Below, piece by piece: positions 1 through 5,159 of a DNA stretch of 14,392 nt. How positions within the stretch are numbered: position 1 is the stretch's first letter; each line of letters begins with the position of its first letter. Origin of the DNA: Flavobacteriales bacterium UBA720 (lineage in GTDB: Bacteria; Bacteroidota; Bacteroidia; Flavobacteriales; Weeksellaceae); NCBI GenBank assembly GCA_002297505.1, contig DBLQ01000012.1:1-14392 (forward strand). Direction: 5' to 3'. The translations under genes were made by a program, and so were the position numbers. Below the pieces are notes generated by a model. That model did no database searches and had not been told where the DNA came from. It saw only the letters and a program-made list of their open reading frames with translations.

Positions 1-79
1 TAGATGTTAGATGTTAGATGCTAGATGTTAAAAGAAGTACAAAATCTAATTTCTAACTTCTAAAGACTAACATCTACGT
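1..79. repeat. Heptad-phased inverted repeat (edge copy)
   Basis: Four consecutive 7-nt units occupy positions 1-28 (TAGATGT, TAGATGT, TAGATGC, TAGATGT). After a spacer of about 16 nt, complementary-type units run in phase from 45 to 79 (TCTAATT, TCTAACT, TCTAAAG, ACTAACA, TCTACGT). The two arms could form a long imperfect AT-rich hairpin. The architecture matches the elements at 7212-7288 and 8501-8590. The left end may continue outside the window. No coding potential is seen here. Confidence 0.7.
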
Positions 80-92
80 AGGCAAAAATAAT

Positions 93-125
93 AAAAAAAA
101 CCTCCCGGAATATCCGAAAGGTTTT
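93..125 (-). terminator. Rho-independent terminator of rpmE2
   Basis: On the minus strand an AAAACC...GGTTTT stem, with an inner TCGGATATTCCGG-type palindrome, is followed by an uninterrupted T-run (the A-run at 93-100 on the plus strand). It lies about 25 nt past the rpmE2 stop codon, as expected for intrinsic termination. Confidence 0.85.
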
Positions 126-150
126 GGTATTTTTTAAAAAACGGCAAAGA

Positions 151-402
151 TTATTTTGCGAATTTTTTGTATTTGTTCATGAATTTGTCTACTCTACCAG
201 CAGTATCTACCAATTTAGTTTTACCTGTGTAGAAAGGGTGAGATGTAGAAGAGATTTCCATTTTGATCAATGGATATTCCTGGCCCTCGTACTCGATGGT
301 ATCTTTAGTTTCAGCTGTAGATTTGCAAAGGAACATTTCTTCGTTGCTCATATCTTTGAAAACTACCAATCTATAATTTTCTGGGTGTATGCCTTGTTTC
401 AT
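151..402 (-). CDS. rpmE2: 50S ribosomal protein L31, type B
   Basis: This 83-residue protein has the full type B L31 pattern: MKQGIHPENYR at the N-terminus, a central FLCKSTA segment, the SSTSHPFYTGK motif at about residues 51-61, and a basic C-terminus with VDKFMNKYKKF. It is a large-subunit ribosomal protein. It has a single Cys and lacks the four-cysteine zinc site of type A L31, so it is the zinc-independent form. In other bacteria this form can replace the zinc form when zinc is scarce, but many Bacteroidota carry only type B. The gene stands alone, with its own upstream promoter, a leader of about 115 nt and a terminator. The ATG at 402 gives exactly the family length. Confidence 0.96.
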   Translation of the reverse strand: MKQGIHPENYRLVVFKDMSNEEMFLCKSTAETKDTIEYEGQEYPLIKMEISSTSHPFYTGKTKLVDTAGRVDKFMNKYKKFAK

Positions 403-427
403 TTGGAACTATTTTTATTTTTTATTG

Positions 428-455
428 ACAAATGGCAGCTTTCGGCTTCATTTGT
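428..455 (-). promoter_or_regulatory. Stem-loop in the rpmE2 leader
   Basis: In the minus-strand transcript, ACAAATG pairs with CATTTGT (7 bp) and encloses a second small stem, AGC/GCT, capped by CGAAA, with a short asymmetric internal loop. The hairpin ends about 25 nt before the rpmE2 start and is followed by an A-rich stretch, not a T-run, so it is not a terminator. Leaders bound by L31 are known from other phyla, so an autoregulatory role is possible, but this is an inference. Confidence 0.4.
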
Positions 456-522
456 TCAGAAGTTTTAAAATTTATTACATGAGCTTTGGAGGTAATGGCT
501 CCTGACTCTAGTTTTGAGGATG

Positions 523-553
523 CAAAAATATAAAAAGTTTTTTACTTTGCAAA
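523..553 (-). promoter_or_regulatory. Promoter of rpmE2
   Basis: On the minus strand TTTG (550-553) and TATTTTTG (523-530) are separated by 19 nt. This is an exact match to the Bacteroidota primary sigma pattern TTTG/TAnnTTTG. Transcription should begin near 517, which gives a leader of about 115 nt. Confidence 0.7.
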
Positions 554-646
554 TTTTAAGATCAATTTTTCTATTGTGCTTTCCAAAAATGGACATTAGC
601 GCTTGAGCCGGATTATCATCCCTTTAAAAATAACGTTGTATTGATA

Positions 647-677
647 TTGCTGCAATAAAAATAATTCAATATTTTTA
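647..677 (+). promoter_or_regulatory. Possible promoter of the 702-3489 operon
   Basis: TTG (647-649) and TATTTTTA (670-677) are separated by 20 nt. The second box has A in place of the final G of TAnnTTTG, so this is a near match. It would place the transcript start about 18 nt before the ATG at 702. It diverges from the rpmE2 promoter. Confidence 0.35.
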
Positions 678-701
678 TCACAAACTATAAATTGAAAAAC
701 G

Positions 702-1445
702 ATGTCAAATCTAACATTTGAGAAGTACAATGATGCTGTCTCGGCATGGACTACTGCCAAGTCTAACTATTCTGATATCCAGCAGCTCATCTCACCACAG
801 AAAATATTTACGCTATTCCCGGCACAGATTGACTGGCTGGTTAGACATAATGAAACCTCGGCATATTTCCGGGTGGATATTGGTATCCTGCGGGATAAGC
901 TTATTCTGATTCTGGCGCCAAGAACCAGCTTCGGCGATATCAAGATCCTTGACAGCTATGAGTATGCAACATTGGAACTGCTGCAGCACGATCTTACGCT
1001 CACGCAGACCAAAACGTACACCATGACCAATAAGTACGTTCTTTCCAAAGACCTTACAAGACATGAAAATGACACCGATGTCAACTTTCCTGTTCTGCAG
1101 CAGCCTGTAACCGCCCAGCAAATTGCAGTAGATGAAATCGAATCCTGGAGGGAAAACGGCATGGACTGGCTGAGCCTGGAGTCCAGCGAGTTTCGCGGAG
1201 ACCGGATTTTCGATAGCTTTTATGTGCCTACTTCCGATCTTCTTCAGAATCATCAGGACGCCACCAGTGTGGTCTGTGCATTCGGGCTCAAGCATTCGCC
1301 GGTATATCAACGTCTGTTGCCTACATTGATTTTCATCTCCTGTTTCGAAGATCCTACACTAAGGAACATTACTGCCAAACTGCCATCCAACACCTATGAC
1401 TGGTCGCGGCCCTATCCTCCGTACACTGCATCAACACTGGGATAG
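702..1445 (+). CDS. Hypothetical protein, first gene of a sensor operon
   Basis: I do not recognise this 247-residue protein. It has no signal peptide, no membrane segment and no obvious catalytic motif. It is rich in aromatic and polar residues, looks like a soluble alpha/beta protein, and ends in a Pro/Tyr-rich tail (SRPYPPYTAS). Its codons end in C or G more often than those of the paa genes, as in the kinase and regulator genes. It ends only 3 nt before the GTG of the next gene and so is probably cotranscribed with the membrane protein, histidine kinase and response regulator downstream. A role in the same signalling unit is inferred from position only. The ATG at 702 follows an A-rich stretch typical of starts in this phylum. 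Confidence 0.8.
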   Translation: MSNLTFEKYNDAVSAWTTAKSNYSDIQQLISPQKIFTLFPAQIDWLVRHNETSAYFRVDIGILRDKLILILAPRTSFGDIKILDSYEYATLELLQHDLTLTQTKTYTMTNKYVLSKDLTRHENDTDVNFPVLQQPVTAQQIAVDEIESWRENGMDWLSLESSEFRGDRIFDSFYVPTSDLLQNHQDATSVVCAFGLKHSPVYQRLLPTLIFISCFEDPTLRNITAKLPSNTYDWSRPYPPYTASTLG

Positions 1446-1448
1446 GTC

Positions 1449-2057
1449 GTGGAGCAACTTTACGAAATCAGCGCAAAGGCTGCCGATGTATTGCTGGCGT
1501 CTGCATTAGTCATTGCACTTTTGAAATTCAAACAATTTTCCAGAACGGAAAGATGGTATGTCTACTATGCGATGTTTGTGTTCTGTATCAACATGCTTTT
1601 ATACATCAAATTTAAAGGTACTCATGAATACCTCTATCCTATTTATATTGCCGGAGAATTTTTCTTGTTGGCCAGCATCTACATCAGGAAACTTGCCGTT
1701 CAAAAGCTCTTTATCATTCCAATCATTATTGTAAGCCTGCTTTTTCTCAGCATCAGTCATATCATCCCGGATTATGAAGATGATTACTCCAAAGCAGTTT
1801 CCAACCTGGCGGTGGTCACTCTAATCGCCTGCAGTATGATTTACGATTTAAGAAAGGATTCGCTGAAAAGAAAGTTCACGATCCTGGATGCCGTCATCTT
1901 TTTATACTATACTGTAAGTATTTTTATTTTTATATTGCAGCATCAATTGATTCCTTATAATCCGGAACATTTTTACGTGATATGGAGTATCAATAATGTG
2001 CTGCTTGTAGGCTTATACTTCACAATCTTATATACCTTTATCAAATTAAAGAAATAA
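1449..2057 (+). CDS. Polytopic membrane protein upstream of a histidine kinase
   Basis: This 202-residue protein is almost entirely hydrophobic segments, at about residues 8-26, 37-54, 62-79, 86-105, 115-133, 143-163 and 174-198. That suggests six or seven membrane helices with short loops and a Lys-rich C-terminus. No enzyme motif is visible. The GTG at 1449 lies 3 nt after the previous stop; the next ATG would remove the first helix, so GTG is the likely start. The gene abuts or overlaps the kinase gene. A plausible inference is that it provides the membrane input part of a split sensor whose kinase has only one short membrane segment. No family name can be given from sequence alone. Confidence 0.82.
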   Translation: MEQLYEISAKAADVLLASALVIALLKFKQFSRTERWYVYYAMFVFCINMLLYIKFKGTHEYLYPIYIAGEFFLLASIYIRKLAVQKLFIIPIIIVSLLFLSISHIIPDYEDDYSKAVSNLAVVTLIACSMIYDLRKDSLKRKFTILDAVIFLYYTVSIFIFILQHQLIPYNPEHFYVIWSINNVLLVGLYFTILYTFIKLKK

Positions 2058-2095
2058 ACCTTAATATCACCTACCTTGTACTGCTGATTTTCGTT

Positions 2096-2809
2096 TTGAT
2101 TATCATCATCACGTTTATTCTGGTAGCGTATCGCAGTTTTATCAGCAGGATCCTGAAGGAAAAAGATATCCAGTTCCAGGCCGAGCTGGATCATCAGCTG
2201 GAACTCACCGTAGAAAACATCAAAGGGCAGGAAGACGAGCGGAAAAGAATCGCCATCGCCGTGCATGATGACATCGGAAACCGGCTGAACATCCTGGCAC
2301 TTTGGCTTAATAATCTGGATCCCGAGAATCAGGAAAAATCCAAGAAAATCATCCAGTCCCAGATCACCGAGCTGATAGACTCCACGCGGAGCATTTCGCA
2401 TGCGCTCTATCCTGTTAATCTGGAGAAACTCGGTCTGATCCTTTATCTTCAGGAATTGGTGACCAATTTATCTTACCGGATCAGTCTCCAGCTGGACATT
2501 GATCCCCGATACCTCCAGCGTGAGGTCTTCACCGAAGTGCAGATCTACCGTATCATTCAGGAATTTACTTCCAATGTTATCAAGCACTCCACAGCCAACG
2601 AAGTCACGGTTTACATCCGGGAATATCCCCGACATCTCGCGGTGATCCTCTCCGATAATGGTCAGGGTTTTGATGAGAAAATTGCAGCCAAAGGCATGGG
2701 CCTTAAGAACATAGAAGCCAGAGCAATTTCCGTACAGGCCTTCTTCAAATGGAAAAATAAAGCGGGTAAAGGCAGCCGCTTAATCATTAATATTCCCAAT
2801 CAGTTATGA
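2096..2809 (+). CDS. Sensor histidine kinase, NarL-partner type (HisKA_3)
   Basis: Residue numbers count from the TTG at 2096. The dimerisation and phosphoacceptor motif ERKRIAIAVHDDIGNRL has the phosphorylated His at residue 57. The HATPase_c domain has an N-box (QEFTSNVIKH, Asn160), a G1 box (DNGQG, Asp187) and a G2 box (KGMGLKN, 199-205). A coiled linker (about 20-48) follows a membrane segment. The start is uncertain. No ATG or GTG is available, and TTG at 2096 leaves only about 12 hydrophobic residues. The open frame upstream encodes NLNITYLVLLIFVL in phase, which would complete a normal helix; it begins at an ATA (2054) overlapping the previous stop as ATAA. The full protein may therefore be about 251 residues. 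It phosphorylates the regulator encoded next to it (4-nt ATGA overlap). Confidence 0.9.
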   Translation: MIIIITFILVAYRSFISRILKEKDIQFQAELDHQLELTVENIKGQEDERKRIAIAVHDDIGNRLNILALWLNNLDPENQEKSKKIIQSQITELIDSTRSISHALYPVNLEKLGLILYLQELVTNLSYRISLQLDIDPRYLQREVFTEVQIYRIIQEFTSNVIKHSTANEVTVYIREYPRHLAVILSDNGQGFDEKIAAKGMGLKNIEARAISVQAFFKWKNKAGKGSRLIINIPNQL

Positions 2810-3489
2810 CGAACGACACCATAAAACTCGTCTTGGTAGATGACGAACAACTTATCCTGGAAGGCATCCGGATGCTGATCTCTACGAATGATAAAATCAC
2901 AGTGAGCCATATGGCCACCAGCGGCCCGGACGTCCTGGCTCATCTGGAAACCCTGAGCCCGGAAAATTTTCCGGATATCGCCATGGTAGATGTCCAGATG
3001 AAACCGATGGACGGTTTTGAACTGGTGGAAATCCTGAAAAAAAATTATCCTGAGCTGAAGATCATCATCCTATCCTCTCATTATAAAAGCAGCGTGCTGG
3101 GATATATGATCAAGCTCGGCGTATCGGCATTTTTACCGAAGAACTCCAGCAAATCTGTTTTTATAGAAGCTATAGAAGCCGTTTACCAAAACGGAATGTA
3201 TTTTACCCGCGAAGATCACCAGATGCTCAGTTCCTATCTCAACTCGCCCAACCGGAAAAAATCACTTTTCGACAATGAGGAGACGCTCACCAGCAGGGAA
3301 ATTGACGTCGTCAAACTCATCTGCCAGGAGAAGACCAATCAGGAAATTGCGGACGTTCTTTTTCTGAGCCCACGGACGGTAGAAAGTCACCGCCAGAGAA
3401 TCCTTGACAAAATTGGCGCCAAGAACACAGTCGGCATTGTTATCTATGCGATTGTTAACGATATCTACTCGCCGCAGGCCAAGCTTTAA
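2806..3489 (+). CDS. Response regulator, NarL/FixJ family (REC + LuxR HTH)
   Basis: This 227-residue DNA-binding response regulator has a receiver domain at about residues 5-125. The acidic pair is Asp12-Asp13, the phosphoacceptor is Asp62 in MVDVQM, the switch serines are at 90-91, and the conserved Lys is 112. A LuxR-type helix-turn-helix occupies about 158-215, with LTSREIDVVKLI, the NQEIADVLFLSPRTVESH recognition region and a following RILDKIGAKN helix. The ATG overlaps the kinase stop codon (ATGA), so the two are translationally coupled and form a cognate pair. The target genes cannot be read from the window. The membrane protein and the 247-residue protein upstream belong to the same transcription unit. 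Confidence 0.95.
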   Translation: MTNDTIKLVLVDDEQLILEGIRMLISTNDKITVSHMATSGPDVLAHLETLSPENFPDIAMVDVQMKPMDGFELVEILKKNYPELKIIILSSHYKSSVLGYMIKLGVSAFLPKNSSKSVFIEAIEAVYQNGMYFTREDHQMLSSYLNSPNRKKSLFDNEETLTSREIDVVKLICQEKTNQEIADVLFLSPRTVESHRQRILDKIGAKNTVGIVIYAIVNDIYSPQAKL

Positions 3490-3566
3490 ATTCCGTATAT
3501 CTACGCTACCACAGGAATATATATTGTCATTTCTTTGAAAAAGAAATACGAACAGCCATCACCACC

Positions 3567-3857
3567 ATGTGTTATTCCGTAGAAGTTAGAAACCGGACCG
3601 AACATACCATCAAGGGCGAGATCTCTCACATGAAATTGTTCAGCCCGGCCCATTATTTTTTTATGAAGTCCAATTCCAGCTGGAAACTGGAGAAGAAAAA
3701 GTTATGGCCGTTACTAAGAGTATCCGCTACAGTACGCACCTCACAGGGTATTTTCAAGGCCAAACCGTGCATCACCGTTATCTGCCGCCACAGTATTTTC
3801 GAGGTTATCCGAACGGGGCGGAACAGCTTCCGTGTCGTCCGCATGAAAAATCAGTAA
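3567..3857 (+). CDS. Small basic hypothetical protein
   Basis: This 96-residue frame starts at an ATG after CACCACC and stops at 3855-3857. I do not recognise the protein. It is strongly basic (many Lys and Arg, few acidic residues after residue 20), has scattered aromatic residues, and shows no membrane segment or zinc motif. In favour of a real gene: C and G at many third positions, as in the regulator gene just upstream, and a good terminator about 50 nt after the stop. Against: no known motif and an unusual composition. Another frame from the T-run near 3655 is also open, so a frameshifted older gene cannot be excluded. It lies 77 nt after the response regulator and could be part of the same transcript. 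Confidence 0.45.
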   Translation: MCYSVEVRNRTEHTIKGEISHMKLFSPAHYFFMKSNSSWKLEKKKLWPLLRVSATVRTSQGIFKAKPCITVICRHSIFEVIRTGRNSFRVVRMKNQ

Positions 3858-3908
3858 ATCATACACAACTTCGGCTTTGAACATAGATTAAGCCAATTTA
3901 TATTTTTG

Positions 3909-3932
3909 AGTCCTGCCAGTGGCGGGGCTTTT
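3909..3932 (+). terminator. Rho-independent terminator after the plus-strand operon
   Basis: AGTCCTGCC (3909-3917) pairs with GGCGGGGCT (3921-3929) as 9 bp, including two G-U pairs, over a 3-nt loop, followed by a T-run. It lies about 50 nt after the 3857 stop. Confidence 0.75.
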
Positions 3933-4002
3933 CGGTATTCCGTATTTATACGTAGTGTAAAGATTCCTTATTTCTGCGCTATTTTCGCAACACCATTTGG
4001 AC

Positions 4003-4146
4003 TAATTTTGTCATCAACAATACGAAACACAAACTCTATATAAAATAAAAAAACCATGTAATGATGATAGCTCCGCAGTTAGTGTCATAACGATTTTCTG
4101 AAGAGTAATCAGGCCTTCTTTCAAGATTTGGAAGAAGGTTTTTTAT
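4003..4146 (+). ncRNA. Possible small transcript between two terminators
   Basis: The gap 3858-4212 has no convincing gene. Within it, TAATTTTG (4003-4010) matches the TAnnTTTG box, although the upstream box is only a T-run (3982-3985). About 105 nt later comes a strong terminator (4114-4146). The transcript between them would hold a 9-codon frame, ATG ATG ... TCA TAA (4062-4091). The preceding plus-strand genes already have a terminator at 3909-3932, so this second plus-strand terminator has no other obvious client. It could be a small RNA, a leader peptide remnant or nothing. Confidence 0.25.
4114..4146 (+). terminator. Rho-independent terminator
   Basis: CCTTCTT (4114-4120) pairs perfectly with AAGAAGG (4132-4138) and is followed by TTTTTTAT. 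It is oriented for plus-strand transcription. Confidence 0.75.
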
Positions 4147-4173
4147 TTAAATCAATTTCACTTCAGTAAAGCG

Positions 4174-4206
4174 AAAGCCTTTCAAATATTGAAAGGCTTT
4201 TTTGTT
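4174..4206. terminator. Bidirectional terminator at the end of the paa operon
   Basis: AAAGCCTTTCAA (4174-4185) pairs over 12 bp with TTGAAAGGCTTT (4189-4200) around a 3-nt loop. The plus side has a TTTTTT tail. The minus side has the weaker tail CTTTCGCTTTA. It lies 7 nt past the last minus-strand stop codon (4213), so it probably ends the paa transcript and also blocks plus-strand readthrough. Confidence 0.8.
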
Positions 4207-4212
4207 GATAAA

Positions 4213-4968
4213 TTATTTACTCTTAAAACTATTGATGGCATTCACCGTAAAATCCGACAGAACCAAGTTCCCACTGATTCCGGCACGTTCTGCCAACAAT
4301 TCATCCCAATGTTCTGTACCTTTCCAGAAAATGGCTTTTAATTGAGACATCGCTTCCGGATTTGAACTTGCCAATTTCTCAGCCAGAATCTGGATTTCCG
4401 CATCCATTTCTTCGGGCGTTTCATAGACGTCCTGATACATATTTTTCTCTCTCGCCCATTCTGCTGAGTAAAATTCTGTAGCATTAATCGCCAATTGTGC
4501 AAAAGATGAAGTTCCTATTTTCTTTTCTACCACCGGCCCGATCACGAAAGGTCCAATCCCGACAGCCAATTCGCTGAGTTTTACAGAAGCGTTTTCTGTT
4601 GCAAAAGTATAATCCGCAGCACAAGCAATTCCAACGCCGCCACCGACGGCTTTTCCGTGGATTCTTGCAATAATTAGTTTTGGAGATTTTCTCATTGCAT
4701 TGATGACATTGGCGAAGCCTGAAAAAAATGTTTTTCCGGTTTCGAAATCTTTAATCGAAATCAATTCGTCAAAAGAGGCGCCTGCACAGAATGCTTTTTC
4801 ACCGCCACTTTTTAGAATAATGACTTTCGCGTCGTTGTTTTGACTTAGAATATTGATTTCTTCAACGAGATTTTTCAATTGCGAACTCGGCATCGAGTTG
4901 CTTTGCGGATGGAAAAACTCGATGGTTCCGATTCCGTTTTCTATGGTTGATGTTACGTATGCTTCCAT
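4213..4968 (-). CDS. Enoyl-CoA hydratase/isomerase (crotonase) family protein, last gene of the paa operon
   Basis: This 251-residue crotonase-fold protein has the oxyanion-hole segments FCAGASFDEL (about 60-69) and HGKAVGGGVGIA (104-115). Of the two catalytic Glu of crotonase (Glu144 and Glu164 in the rat enzyme), only the second is kept (Glu133 in KLSELAVGIG); the first is Gly113. It is therefore unlikely to be an ordinary hydratase such as PaaF. It also lacks the Asp-containing DCGG segment of the ring isomerase PaaG. The C-terminal half (KGTEHWDELLAERA) resembles methylglutaconyl-CoA hydratase-like proteins. Its position after paaZ suggests a role in phenylacetate beta-oxidation or ring-epoxide isomerisation, but the exact reaction is unknown. 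The start at 4968 is the only ATG that fits the fold. Confidence 0.85.
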   Translation of the reverse strand: MEAYVTSTIENGIGTIEFFHPQSNSMPSSQLKNLVEEINILSQNNDAKVIILKSGGEKAFCAGASFDELISIKDFETGKTFFSGFANVINAMRKSPKLIIARIHGKAVGGGVGIACAADYTFATENASVKLSELAVGIGPFVIGPVVEKKIGTSSFAQLAINATEFYSAEWAREKNMYQDVYETPEEMDAEIQILAEKLASSNPEAMSQLKAIFWKGTEHWDELLAERAGISGNLVLSDFTVNAINSFKSK

Positions 4969-4969
4969 T

Positions 4970-5000
4970 ATAGTTGTTGATAGTTGTTGGTTGATGGTTA
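4970..5000. repeat. Single arm of a heptad-phased repeat
   Basis: ATAGTTG occurs at 4970-4976 and again at 4980-4986, then TTGGTTG (4987-4993) and ATGGTTA (4994-5000) follow in 7-nt phase. The units are the same type as the left arm of the element at 8501-8590, but there is no opposing arm. It lies directly before the start of the crotonase gene, in the paaZ-crotonase gap. Confidence 0.55.
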
Positions 5001-5010
5001 TTCATATATA

Positions 5011-5106
5011 GAATTTGCAGCCCGGCCTGAGTGGAGCTCATTTTTTTTCACCGGGAAAAGCTCGGCAAAAAATAGCGGGAACGGAGGACGGATTAAGCTG
5101 CCATAA
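5011..5106 (+). repeat. Dispersed structured repeat, copy 1
   Basis: This 96-nt element begins GAATTTGCAGCCCG and ends CGGATTAAGCTGCCATAA. Both ends are shared with the copy at 14176-14289, while the middle differs. The ends can pair (GCAGC with GCTGC, CCG with CGG), and the middle holds a T-run/A-run stem, so the element can fold as one long hairpin. No open reading frame is present. It sits in the gap between paaZ and the crotonase gene, antisense to the transcript. Confidence 0.75.
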
Positions 5107-5159
5107 CGACAAAATTTCGAATATCCTTGATTCTTTTTACTTTTATCCTGTTTCTTGAT

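Noticed and set aside
1..79. CRISPR array from evenly spaced repeats
   Set aside because: Units are 7 nt, degenerate, without unique spacers, and inverted in the second half.
3567..3857. SRAP/YedK-type peptidase, because the protein begins MCYSV
   Set aside because: Only the first residues resemble that family; the conserved Asn, Glu and His motifs and the length are missing.
4213..4968. Naming the crotonase gene paaF or paaG
   Set aside because: The first catalytic Glu of PaaF and the Asp-containing segment of PaaG are both absent, so no symbol is given.
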